Of a stretch of 64,000 nt of DNA, positions 48,361 to 58,922 are shown piece after piece. The notes beneath the pieces were generated by a model, which saw nothing but the letters and a program-made list of their open reading frames with translations, made no database searches and was not told the DNA's origin. Numbering within the stretch: the first letter of the stretch is position 1; the number at the start of each line of letters is the position of its first letter. Made by a program: the position numbers and the translations under genes. The stretch is from Pseudozyma flocculosa PF-1 (lineage: Eukaryota; Basidiomycota; Ustilaginomycetes; Ustilaginales; Ustilaginaceae), in contig NW_006920876.1 in the NCBI RefSeq assembly GCF_000417875.1, positions 60,683 through 124,682 of the forward strand. The letters run 5' to 3'.

Positions 48361-51300
48361 ATGCCGATGCGCGACTCCGCCGCGGGACGTCATCCCGAAC
48401 CGCACACCCCCTCGTCGCCCTCGACTTCGCGCCAACACGATGCCCAGTCGCCATCGCTCCCTACACAACAGCTTCGCGATCCGCTCAGCGATGTCGATGT
48501 CGCCTCCTCCTTTGACCCGTACCCTTCGCCCGCCCTGTCCGCCTACTCCTATACCACCTCGTCCAGCGTCGACCTCTCCGACTTTGACTCGGACCTTGGA
48601 TCTCTCTCCCTCGACGCGCTCGACGAGCCGGTCCGAAGCCATCAGCGTCACCTCACCGTCACTACCGACGGCTTACCGGCAAACGGCGATGCACAGTCAC
48701 AGCGCAAGCAGCATCTGCAGCAAGCGCGGCGGCCCCACAGCCCACCAGACGACGATCAAGACGGCGACTACGCCGGCCGCGTCTGCGACCTCAGCGGCGA
48801 GCGCCACCTCAGCGGCACATCCACTCCCATCGCAACCGCCTCTTCTCACTTCCTCGCGCATGGCAACGGGTCCATGACTTCGACAAAGGAACACCCCTAT
48901 GCCCACCTCCGATTATCGCCCAAGCAGATGCCCGGCCTCGACTACAATGGGACAGCCCCAGCGGCAGCACAAGCATCCGCTACCCTCACGAGTCCGGCAG
49001 GACCAGCGGTGGGCGATGCAGCGGCCGAAGCGCAGGGCGCCGGTGATGACGCCGATGCAGAGGACGACGCCGCCGACGACGAAGGCATGGACAACGAGGG
49101 CGACGAGCTCGACGCCTTCGACTTCGAGGACGTCAACGAGGACGACATGCACGCCGAGGGCATCCCCGCCGCCCGCGGCTTCCGCCTCGACGCCCGCCAG
49201 GCCGACACGCCCAAGTTCCTGCAGAAGGTGCTCGACCTCCTCTCGATCCACCTCAAGCTCGCCGGCTGGTCGGCCGAGACCGTCGACCCTTCGCTGCGGC
49301 CCCTGGTGGCGCAGAACCTCAAGCTGAAGCGCATCAGCGGCGCCTTCACCAACGCCGTCTTCTTTGCCAGCTACCGCCTCGCCCCGTCGCAGCAGCCGCC
49401 CGCGCCGACAGCGTCGCTGCCGCCGACTGTGCTGCTGCGCGTCTACGGCACCGGCTCCGAGGCGCTCCTCTCGCGCAGGGCCGAGCTGCTCATCCTCCAC
49501 ACGCTGTCGAGCCTCTACGAGATTGGCCCGCACATCCTCGGCACCTTTGCCAACGGCCGCGTCGAGGAGTTCTACGAGTGCGAGCCCATCCAGAAGGAGG
49601 GCATGCGGGACCTCGGCGATCGTGAAGCAAGGATCGTGGCGGGCGACAAGCTCAAGATCAAGGGTCGTGAGGGTCGGGCCCACTGGGTGGCGCGGAGGAT
49701 GAATGAGCTCCACGCCGTCCCGCTCGAGGTCATGAGGACGGTGCTGGAGCAGGGCGACCTCAAGGCGCCCGGCGAGAAGGGGTTCGGCAGAGGCATCCAG
49801 GACCACATCATGGCCAGCTCGCATCGCCCCAGGCGCAAGCTGCGGCACAAGCCCTCCCACTCGACCGGGATGGCTTCCGGCCTCGCCGCCTCCTCGCCCA
49901 TGATTTACGGCCTCGACGGGCGTCGCAGCGTGCGGGCGAGCCCCGCCCCCATGGGTCCCAACGAGCTGCCGCCGGGCCCCGATCCCGAGCTCGCCCACGG
50001 TCGTGGCGGCTACTACTCGCACCACAACAGCTCCGTCGCTTCGCTCGACTCGCTGGCGACAAGCTACGACTCGCAGTCGAGCATGTCGTCGTTCAGCCCG
50101 TCGCTGCATGGCTACGGCAGCCCCAGGGTGGGCCCCGCCTCTGCCTCGGCAACCGGCGCCGGCTCACAGTCGTCGTCCACCTACTTTCCGCCCGTCGCTG
50201 GAGCGCCGCGCTCGTCGACAAGCACCTCGGTCGAGCACGGATCTGGCAAGGGAAGAAGCTCGTCGCTGGGCAGCAGCGCCAGAGGTCCGTACCCGGGCGT
50301 GTGGCGCAGGATGAAGCGTTGGTCGAGGGAGGCGGCCAAGGTGGTGCAGCTGGTCGAGAGCTTTGCGCGGTCAGAGAGCGGGTCCAAGGCGATCGCCATC
50401 GCGTTCGAGGGCCACCCTTCGATCAAGGAGGAGATCGTGGCGGGCGCGGATGGCAAGGGAGGGCTGTCGACCGACACCATCGGCCCTACGCCGGGCAGCC
50501 TGCGCAACACGCTGCGCTGCATGCGAGCGCTCGACCTCGCCTCGATGGTCAAGGAGCTCGACGAGTTCAAGCACTTTGTGCGCACCTGGGAGCGTCGCGA
50601 GGGCCCCAGCAAGCGCGTCTTTGCCCACAATGATGCGCAGTACGGCAACCTTCTCGAGATCAAGTCGAGCGCGCACGGCGGCGCCAACGCCGCCGGTACG
50701 AGCAACGGCCACGGCGGCGCCGGCATCGACCCTGGCGATCGAGGCGGGGCGCGCGACGGCGGCGCCGGCGGCCCGACTGAGCTGAGCCTCGAGTCACCAG
50801 CAATCCCCGCCGGTATGCCCCGGCACCACATCGCTCACCCCGCCGCCTCGTCGTCTTCGTCATCGTCAATGGACCGGCAGCGCGGCAGCGTCGACAGCAA
50901 CGCGACCGCCAGCCCACCAGTCAGGGCCACCCAGCGAGCCGCCTCGCGCTCGCGGGCGCGCAAGCCGCCGCCGCCGCATCACAAGCTGGTGGTCATCGAC
51001 TTCGAGTACGCCTGCCCGAACCCGAGGGCCTACGACATCGCCAACCACTTCCAAGAGTGGCGAGCAGACTACCACCATCCGACCATGTCGTGGTCGCTGC
51101 GGCACCACGGCGCGTATCCGGACGAGCACCAGCGGCGCAAGTGGCTGCGTGCCTATGTCGAGCAGGGTCGCCTGGTGCGGATGCGGGGACGTGCCATCGG
51201 ACTCGACAACCTGCCCGCTCCGACCGAGATGGCGCTGCCGCCCTCGGTGGTCTCGGTGCCTGCTCCACGTGGTGGGTCCGCCGCCTCGTCGACACCGGCA

Positions 51301-52263
51301 TCCGCAGCCACTTCGACCTCGAGCCTCGTCTCGGGCGATAGCGGCTACGGCGCCGGCCGCGACGATGGCACGTCGAACAAGCAGGACACGCGCGCCTCGC
51401 AGTTTGGGGCCCTGGAAAAGTCGCTCGGCGGCAGCGGCAAGGCGCCTGGACCGGGCGCACGTACGCCGAGCGCCCACTCGCTGCGCTCTGGCACGGCAGC
51501 CACGACGCCGGCCACCGAGACTGACGTTCCGCCCATGGCGGTGGCCGCGGTGGCCGCAGCGCCCATGACGCCTGCGATGACGGTCACGGAGCGCGCGCCC
51601 AAGGAGCGGCGATTGAGCACCGAATCGGTCTCGTCGTCGTCGTGGCAGGCCGGATCTCTCGCTGCGACGCCGCTGGGCGCGCTCGATGGCGTCTCGTCGC
51701 CCGCCGTCGACGTGCCCCAATCGCCGCAGATGCTGGCCCTGGCGCGGCTCGACGCCAGCATCGAGAAGGAAGTCGACCGCCTGGACCGCGAGGTGCGCGT
51801 GTGGAGTCCGGCGACGCATGCCGTGTGGGGCGTGAGTAGATGGGTGCCGCCGTCGCGCTCCCGGTGCCGCGAGATTGTTTTGCCTCACAGATGTCAGCCT
51901 GCCGACACTGACCCGCCTCACTTCCCTTTTCCTCCGCCTCTTGTTCCTCGCCTCTCGAACACACAACCTCGCTTCGACGCCCGACAGCTATGGGGCATCG
52001 TATTTGCAAAGGAGGAAGTGGAATCCGTCCTCGCTCGAGCCATCGCTGAGGTCGAATCCACGGGTACCGGCACCGTCGTCCGCGACGCGGCGACGACGTC
52101 GGTGCTACGGTCCGCGGCGCAGGGCCAAGACGAGCAAGGTGGACAGCTCCACGAAGCGGGCAGCGCCGAGAGCTTCGATAACCTCCGCTACGCACTCGGC
52201 CGCTTTGAACTATTCCGTGCCGAGTTTGGAGATCTCAAGCGTCTCGGGCTCGATCGCATTTGA
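48361..52263 (+). CDS. CKI1: Choline/ethanolamine kinase, unusually long
   Basis: First enzyme of the Kennedy pathway; it phosphorylates choline or ethanolamine with ATP. Exons 48361-51831 and 51988-52263 encode 1248 residues, two to three times the usual length (about 450-580). The catalytic fold is split by low-complexity inserts. The N-lobe has FLQKVLDLLSIHLKLAGW, LKRISGAFTNAVFFASY and TVLLRVYGTGSEALLSR. The catalytic Brenner motif is FAHNDAQYGNLLEI (HND at 756-758). VVIDFEYACPNPRAYDIANH holds the Mg-binding Asp (D880), followed by FQEWRADYHHP, and the last helix is AVWG|LWGIVFAKEEVES. Inserts are a Ser-rich N-terminus of about 260 residues, a Ser/Gly stretch around 480-640, one after HND, and one of about 200 residues before the end. 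The 156-nt intron has no stop and keeps frame, so retention would add 52 residues. Substrate preference cannot be read from sequence. Confidence 0.9.
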   Translation: MPMRDSAAGRHPEPHTPSSPSTSRQHDAQSPSLPTQQLRDPLSDVDVASSFDPYPSPALSAYSYTTSSSVDLSDFDSDLGSLSLDALDEPVRSHQRHLTVTTDGLPANGDAQSQRKQHLQQARRPHSPPDDDQDGDYAGRVCDLSGERHLSGTSTPIATASSHFLAHGNGSMTSTKEHPYAHLRLSPKQMPGLDYNGTAPAAAQASATLTSPAGPAVGDAAAEAQGAGDDADAEDDAADDEGMDNEGDELDAFDFEDVNEDDMHAEGIPAARGFRLDARQADTPKFLQKVLDLLSIHLKLAGWSAETVDPSLRPLVAQNLKLKRISGAFTNAVFFASYRLAPSQQPPAPTASLPPTVLLRVYGTGSEALLSRRAELLILHTLSSLYEIGPHILGTFANGRVEEFYECEPIQKEGMRDLGDREARIVAGDKLKIKGREGRAHWVARRMNELHAVPLEVMRTVLEQGDLKAPGEKGFGRGIQDHIMASSHRPRRKLRHKPSHSTGMASGLAASSPMIYGLDGRRSVRASPAPMGPNELPPGPDPELAHGRGGYYSHHNSSVASLDSLATSYDSQSSMSSFSPSLHGYGSPRVGPASASATGAGSQSSSTYFPPVAGAPRSSTSTSVEHGSGKGRSSSLGSSARGPYPGVWRRMKRWSREAAKVVQLVESFARSESGSKAIAIAFEGHPSIKEEIVAGADGKGGLSTDTIGPTPGSLRNTLRCMRALDLASMVKELDEFKHFVRTWERREGPSKRVFAHNDAQYGNLLEIKSSAHGGANAAGTSNGHGGAGIDPGDRGGARDGGAGGPTELSLESPAIPAGMPRHHIAHPAASSSSSSSMDRQRGSVDSNATASPPVRATQRAASRSRARKPPPPHHKLVVIDFEYACPNPRAYDIANHFQEWRADYHHPTMSWSLRHHGAYPDEHQRRKWLRAYVEQGRLVRMRGRAIGLDNLPAPTEMALPPSVVSVPAPRGGSAASSTPASAATSTSSLVSGDSGYGAGRDDGTSNKQDTRASQFGALEKSLGGSGKAPGPGARTPSAHSLRSGTAATTPATETDVPPMAVAAVAAAPMTPAMTVTERAPKERRLSTESVSSSSWQAGSLAATPLGALDGVSSPAVDVPQSPQMLALARLDASIEKEVDRLDREVRVWSPATHAVWGVSRWVPPSRSRCREIVLPHRCQPADTDPPHFPFPPPLVPRLSNTQPRFDARQLWGIVFAKEEVESVLARAIAEVESTGTGTVVRDAATTSVLRSAAQGQDEQGGQLHEAGSAESFDNLRYALGRFELFRAEFGDLKRLGLDRI

Positions 52264-52724
52264 TCCGACCCGACCCGGTCCGAGTCGACATTGAGTCGAG
52301 GCCATCGAGTCGCGCCGAGGCCATCGAGTCGCGCGAGACGCTCGTCGTCGTCGTCGTTTTTATCCTCGGATCGCGTCAAGCATGGACCGAACGGAACGTT
52401 GTATGGACGGAACGAACGGAGCAGAGGCGTCACCGGTCGTCACTTCGCCGTGCCGTCAGTCGTCTATCGGGACCGGAGGGACAAGGGGACGCGGTGCATC
52501 GCCTCTCGCCCTCTCTAGGGTAGTGGAATCGACGATTGACCTTATTGCATTCTGGCATCTATTCCGATCGATCCGAGCGCGCGGTGCCACAGCCGCACCC
52601 TCCTCCCGGCCTGGGTGCCCGTCTTCTTTCTCCTTACTGCTCCTCCTTGGTCGACGAGACACGGCCGCGACGATAGCCACGACGATACTCTGCTTCTCCC
52701 CGCTCTGCCTGCCTGCCTGCATGC
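52264..52724. other. Convergent spacer between choline kinase and DGK1
   Basis: About 460 bp of 3' sequence with two copies of CGAGGCCATCGAGTCGCG (about 52299-52333) and GGAACG repeats near 52387-52420. No gene seen. Confidence 0.5.
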
Positions 52725-54429
52725 CTACCTCCACAGACTCGCCACCTTGCCCCAGGTAAAGAGCATGGCCCAGATGCCCGTGGCAGAGAGGATGGGGAGC
52801 GAGAGGTTGTCGTCGACGCCTCCGAGCTCGAGGCCCTCTGCGACGCCAGCGACGATGCCGCTGCCCAGGGTCAGCATCCACCACGGCATGCCCGGCACAT
52901 CGCCCGCCGCCGCCGTCGTTGACGAGAGCGAGGGCAGGACGGCGTCGGTGCCGAGTTTACCGGCCGCGATGCTCTCGGCGCCCAGGTACTGTCCTGCCAC
53001 CACACCCGCACCGGCTGCCGACGAGGGCAGCAGGCCGGCACCGCTCTGGGCGGAAAAGCCGCGAGCTAACCCCATCCAGCCCGTCGTCGAGCCGGGGGCG
53101 AGGCCGCCAGCGCGCAGCGTGCCGAACACGGCAGGGTGCGCTGGCCCGGAGCCGGACCACGAGATGCCGTTCGGCCGCTCTCCCGAAGAGGCGATCGAGG
53201 TGCACCAGAAGAGGTACGACGTCAGCGCGCCCGACACGATGGCCGCCAGGAAGCCCGCCGTCGACTTGCGCCGCGCAAATGGCGGAGACGGCAGCGGAGG
53301 CGTGTACCGCCCAAACAGGCGGCCGAATGTCGAGGCCGCCGTGTCGCACCACGACAGGCTGCGGCGGAGGCGTGCAAGGAATGAGGCACGGGATCGTCAG
53401 CGCGCGGCCGACAGTGCAGGCCAGGACACGGCGACGGAGCTGGCGCGCAACTCACATCATGATGGACACGCATGCGATGTCCTCGGGGAAGAAGTGAAGG
53501 CTGGTGATGACGCCGACGAGGTACCACACGACGCCATTGACCTTTTCCTGCGGCAGTGGCGGCGGCACCCGAACGTTTGAGAGGAGAGGGAGAGCGAGAC
53601 AGGTGGGTCAGCGAAGGAAAATCGAGACAGAACCCGACTCCGCTGCCAGCGGTCTGCGGCGCGCGACACGCACCTTTTCGGACTCGCGCATGAGGAAGCC
53701 GAGGACCTTTTCGTAGAGCGCCTCGAAGTCGGCATTGTTGAGGCGGATGACGTCGGCGGTGACGACAATGCCGAGGAAGTAGGAGAGGTTGCGCACGATG
53801 ACGCGGAGGTCAGTGTTGGAGAGGTAGAGGTAGAGGACGAGGCCGCCGATGGACGAGTGGAAGATCTTGCGCGGGATCTCCCAGCTCTTTTTCGTGGGCT
53901 GCGACGTGGGCAGCGCCGTCGCCTTGACGCGGTCGCGCTTCCTGTCTGGCTGCACGGTGGTGTCCGAGGTGGCGCTGGCGGGGGGCCGGTCGCCCGACGA
54001 CGACGGTGATGATGTCGACGTGGCAGAGGCAGAGGCGGCGGCGCCGCGCTTCCGCAGCGACGAGGCGGGGTCGGTGTTGGGCGCGCCGTTGGAAGCGCCT
54101 GCGCCTGCAGCGGCAATGGCGGCAGCGTCGTCGTCGATGGCCGAGCCGTCCTGCGTAGGGATGGTGGCGGCGGCTGGATCGGATCCGGACGCCTGTGCGA
54201 GGAGGATCTGCTGTCGGTCAAAGTCGGACTCTGCGCGCGAGAGGGCTCGCAGCACGGCAGCGCCCTTCTGGAGCGACGAGGAGCGTTGCCGGTTGAGCTT
54301 CTTGGCCGTGGCGGGCGGAGGCGCGGTCGATGTCGAGGGGGCGGCTGCGGCATCGGCCAGAGGTTCTGGCGACGAGGTCCGCGCGGCTGAATGGCCGCTG
54401 GCAGAAGTGTCGACCATGTTTGGTGTCAA
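52725..54429 (-). CDS. DGK1: CTP-dependent diacylglycerol kinase Dgk1
   Basis: ER/nuclear-membrane enzyme that converts diacylglycerol to phosphatidate using CTP, opposing the Pah1 phosphatase. Exons 54429-53674, 53547-53456 and 53358-52725 (introns of 126 and 97 nt) encode 493 residues, or 489 from the next Met at 54417. About 185 N-terminal residues are disordered and Ser/Ala-rich. The kinase domain starts at SWEIPRKIFHSSIGGLVLYLYL and continues LGIVVTADVIRLNN, LMRESEK|EKVNGVVWYLVGVI, LHFFPEDIACVSIM and ILSWCDTAASTFGRLFGRYT, then PFARRKSTAGFLAAIVSGALTS. These include the conserved WCD-TAAS-GR and KS-GF elements of the CTP-transferase family. Several hydrophobic membrane segments are visible, and the C-terminus (LPILSATGIWAMLFTWGKVASLWR) is hydrophobic. 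It diverges from the Uds1-like gene across 4.5 kb. Confidence 0.92.
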
Positions 54430-55211
54430 GGGCTGGTGATGGTCCTGGTGGTGTGGCAGTGCGGCAGGGCTGATGCGGTTAAGTGGAAATCTATTGGCCC
54501 TGTTCTAGGTGCGCCGGCGGGCGGATAGTGCGGACGGCGGCGGCGGCAATGAGCGACGATGGCGGTGCAAGGGCGTTGATTGACGACGGTGGTGATGGCG
54601 GTTGGAAGAAGAAGAAGAAGAATCAGGACCCAGCCTGGGCCAGGCAAGCCAACCAACCACTCACACGCACACGCACACGCACACACGCACACGGGCGCAA
54701 CAGGTCCGATGCGTCGACGACGACGACGGCAACGACGCAAGCGTGCCTGCGTGCGCTGCGCCGGCCTGGGGCCACACTCGCGTGGGTCGGCCTGGGCCTG
54801 GGCCTGTCCTGGCCTGTCCTGGCCTGGCCTCATCCGAAAAGCAACGCTGCGGGCGTTACCACAGGCGCGCCTCGGCCTTCCCACCTGGCTCCACGTCGAC
54901 AACCCAAAGCCGGCAGGCGGGCAGGCCACCAGGTCAAATCAGGCGCCGACGTGAAAGGGCAACAGGCGGTGCCAGGCAGACGCCCCGCCAGGCCTGGCCT
55001 GCCATGCGAGGCCCCCTAGCCTGGCCTAGCCTTCATCGGCCCGCTCCGATCAACGTCGCGGTGTTCCCGATGGCGACCAACTCTCGTCCGAGATATGGCC
55101 GGCCTCACCAGGCACCAACATTCCCGCCGCAAGGCAAGCAGGCGCCCGCTCCAAGTCGGCCGCCCGCCTATCCCCTCACTCTTCTGCCTCGCTCCTCTCG
55201 CTCGCGGTCGT

Positions 55212-55245
55212 NNNNNNNNNNNNNNNNNNNNNNNNNNNNNNNNNN
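55212..55245. other. Assembly gap (34 N)
   Basis: Short run of N in intergenic DNA, about 70 bp left of a C15 homopolymer. Confidence 1.
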
Positions 55246-56558
55246 TACCGGTACCGGCCCGCCGTCCCGTCCTCCTCCTCCTCTCTCCCTCTCTCTCCGC
55301 GTCGTCGCCCGCCCCCCCCCCCCCCCCGGTCCGGCGTGCGAGCAAACTATGGCCGGCTACGGCGCGATCCATGCCAGGCGGGCTGCTCAGCCGCCGGTCA
55401 GGGCGATGGGAACTCTGCGAGCTAGCCAGCAGGCCAGCCAGCCGGTAAGTACCAGAGCGATGCCTGCACGCCGCTGCTGTCTCTCGATCAAGAGCACTCG
55501 CCCGCACCGCTCCCGACCCAATTGCGAGCTAACTACGGCCAGCGCGGCGCGGCGCAGCGTTATCGGCCACCCGTACGCGCGCGTGCATCCCGACCACCGT
55601 CATGCCAGGAGTCGAGCACGGGATGCAGGCCACAAGAGACCCTGCCTGAGCAGCAGCGGCAGAAGCAGCACCGCGAGAAGCCGAGGGGCACTCCTCTCAG
55701 CCAAGCCAGGGCCCTGGCGGCCAGGCGGTGCCTCGATGTAACCTCTACGCGCGGCCCGACCCGGAGGCCAGGGGGGGGGCCATCTACCGGAAACAAACAA
55801 GCAAGCTAGCAAGAAGCGGTCGTCGCCAGGGCGGATAGAGCTAGAGTGCCGCGTCGGTCAGAGGGCCAACCGGTGGCATCGGAAGCAGCCGCCTCCCGGC
55901 CTCCCATCTTGCTGGCCATGTCGACGGCCTCGAGCGTCTGCCAACGTGCGTGCTCGCTCGCCATACCGGCCCATATCACCGTGCCCTCTTCGTCGTTGCG
56001 CGCTGCTGCCGCCGCTCAGCTTGACCACCGCTTTCCGTTTCACGCCACGCACGCAGCCTTGCTCGGCCTGCTTCCCTCCCGCTCGCTGCCGTCCACAGGG
56101 GCAAAGGCGAAAAGGGGACAGGCCGAATATGGAACCGTTTGGCGGTCTTCGAAAACGGCACAGAAACGGGCGGGCGCCATTATTTGGCTTCCCGTCGCTC
56201 CGAGATGCCGAAGAACAGCAGGCAGGCAGGCAGCAGGCAGAGGCCTGACCGGCGGCGAGCGCGTCGCGTCCGAGACATCGGCCTGCCTGGCCTGCCTTGC
56301 TTCTTCTGCCTTCTGCATGGCAGGCGGCCAGTCGCCGGCCTCGCTCGCGCACCTCCCAAGCGCAGCCGTTCAAGACGTTCCCTGCATGGGCCAGCCTACG
56401 ACGTACTCTGAGCTCTGATTTAGCGTCGAGACCAGCGGCGAAAGAAAGGCAGGACGAGCAAGAGGGACCGGGAACGAGAGGTGTTGGTACGGCCTGGCCT
56501 GGCCTGGCCTGGCATCGCCTGCGGGCGTGGTGGTGATCAGGGGCAAAGGACGGATCGA

Positions 56559-56600
56559 CCTGCCTGCCTGCCTGCCTGCCTGCTTGCCTGCCTGCCTGCT
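56559..56600. repeat. (CCTG)n microsatellite
   Basis: About ten CCTG units with one CTTG change; complement of the CAGG arrays at 4.2 and 6.1 kb. Confidence 0.9.
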
Positions 56601-58922
56601 GCACCTCGCCTGTGGGGTCCACCCGCCTGCCTGTCAGGCGGTCGCAGCCAGCCAGATATGACGCAGGCAGCAGCACGTACGCTCGCCTGCTGCCTGCTGG
56701 AACGCGCCCAGCTGCAGCGCTGCCCCGCCCCTCCGCCAACCCAGGCCGCCGCAGCGTGCAACTCACTACTACTCGTTTGCGGCGCCCCGACATCATGGCG
56801 GATCGCCTCGCTCGCCACCTTGTCGATTGGTTGGCCCATCGCCCAAGGACGGCAGGGGAGAGTCGGCGGGGCTGGGAGTCAGAGTGGTGGGGCGAGGGCG
56901 TCCAATTTCCAGCAGGCGGAATTTATCATTCTTATTGCGAGAGAAACAGGGAGAAGAGGCAGGACGAGGTGGCGTCGGAAGATGGTCGGTCGGACGGCGC
57001 TGCTGGCGCACTCACGAAGGAAGCCCTGGGGATATGGCGGCAGCCTGAAGCGGGATACGGATCGGATACCGGTAGACCAGCCAGCTCGCACGGCGGCCTC
57101 ATCGTGCAAAGCGCTCGAGCGAGGCGTAGAAGGCTGGGCCGAGCTATGAGGGCGCGGCCCGGCGGAGAAGGAGAGAGAGAGGGAGAGGCTAGCCAGGCCG
57201 AGGCTAGGGCCAAGCAAGCAGGCCCCCTCTCAAGAAAGGGTCCTCCTTGGCCCGCCCGCTTCGCTGAATGCGTGCCCGCGCCCTCGCCCCCGCCCAAGCT
57301 CCGCGCCTGGCCCCTTCGCCGAGGCGCCAGTTTCACGTAGGCTCTCTGGGCTTGGGCGGGCTGCGGGCCTTTCCCTTCGTTCAACGACGACTCCTCGCCC
57401 TCATCCTCGTCGTCGTCCTCACTCTTCCTCGGCCCATCCCGCTGTCCATATCGGGCCCACCGGCCTCCATCTTGCCCCTTGGCACCTTCCATTTGCCTCC
57501 CTTCTTTCACGCCGACTTCTTAATCTCGCACTCCTCCGAGCGCGCTCTCGGCTCTGGCACCGTCGGCTGCTTGGCCCTTGCCTCGTATCGATATCCAGAC
57601 TATCCTATCTCGACTTGCCTGCCTCATCTCGTTCCTGCCCCGCAGCTGGCGCTCCCACCCGCATCCGACCAGTTGATCGGCTTCTCGCCCATCTCCGACA
57701 GCCCGGACGCCGTCACCATCCACCACCACCACCACCATCACCATCACCATCACCAGCGCCGTCATCGCCCATCGCGCCAGACACTACCGCTGGCGTCATT
57801 GTCGTCGTTTTCGGTCTGGAACGACTTCTGTTGACGGGCGCAGCCTCTGACCCTCGATCGGAGCCAATCATACCCATACCATACGATATTTGCAGACTCT
57901 TGCCGCCCGCCTCATTCACCTGGGAGCCCTCATCTTTGCTCCCATCGTCGTCGCTCGCCGTCGCACAACCGCGCACTCGCCACCAGCAAAGCTCGGGCCA
58001 GCACCACCTCTAGCCCACCCCCAATCCTCGTCCTAATCGGAACAGCGCAGCTCGAAGTCGCCCATCGCCGCTGGGTGTCGCAGGGTCATCACGCATCCGC
58101 GCTTCTACCGCCCACTTCTTTGCCCACCTCGATCCATTACTGCGGCTTGACACCCGACCGAGGCGGAACCGTCGACTGCGTCCGAAACTTGCGCAGTCCC
58201 CTCACGAGCTACCCGACGTACCGTGCTACCGGCCTCGGCGGACGGAAAGGCCTCTTGCTCATAAAGGCAATCTCTTGTACTCGAGACGGTCCAAGCAGGC
58301 TCCCATCGAGCTCCACCGAGCCACCGACCTGGATCGTCTGCATCTCTCTGGCACAGCCTGGCACCGCAACGGCAAAGGCTGCCCTCGCTGCTACTCGACC
58401 GCTATGCATCGCCCACCCGCCGCTCTCAACCTGCTCTAGACCAACATATTTGCTCTGTGCTCCCGTCTCCATCGTCCGGCACGATCGGTGCCGACTCTAC
58501 ATTCGTCAGGCCTGCTCCTGCGAGCCGGTTTCTGCGGTATCGCTGCAAGGGGGGAGACCGTATCCGCTCGCGACTCCACGGCCCGATACAACCCTGGCCA
58601 GGCTCTCTGACCTTTTCAGGCTCGACTGAGCACCAAACCGGTGAGTGCGCTTAAGCGCGTGTCTCAACCCCTAGACCAAGGTCTCATCCTTCCAAACGGC
58701 CGCGCTTCGGCCATGCCTACACCGAACCTCCACCAAGCCTAGGTCAAAGGGCTCAGGCCTGACCCGCGCTATGCTGAACGTTGTCTGATCCGTCTGCTCT
58801 CCCGCCGTCTCGCATCGCCTCGTCGTCCCAGCGCCCTCACTTCTACCTACAAGTGTCGGTCGGCCATTTGGCTCGCGCGCTCCCCATCGTCGCGAGACGG
58901 GAGCCCGCGCGCCCCTTCCTCC

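Larger units (their letters stand above)
54430..58922. other. Long divergent intergenic region, repeat-rich
   Basis: About 4.5 kb with no supported gene. It contains an ACACGC repeat (about 54660-54690), a 34-N gap, a C15 run (55313-55327), a C/G-rich spacer, a CCTG array (56559-56600) and a TGGCC array (56491-56513). From about 57.35 to 58.9 kb the + strand is CT-rich with a CAC/CAT run (57721-57753), which fits a long leader for the Uds1-like gene. Confidence 0.5.

Noticed and set aside
54430..58922. Search for a transposon or retroelement in the large spacer
   Set aside because: No reverse transcriptase, integrase or transposase motifs, long terminal repeats or clear inverted repeats were seen.
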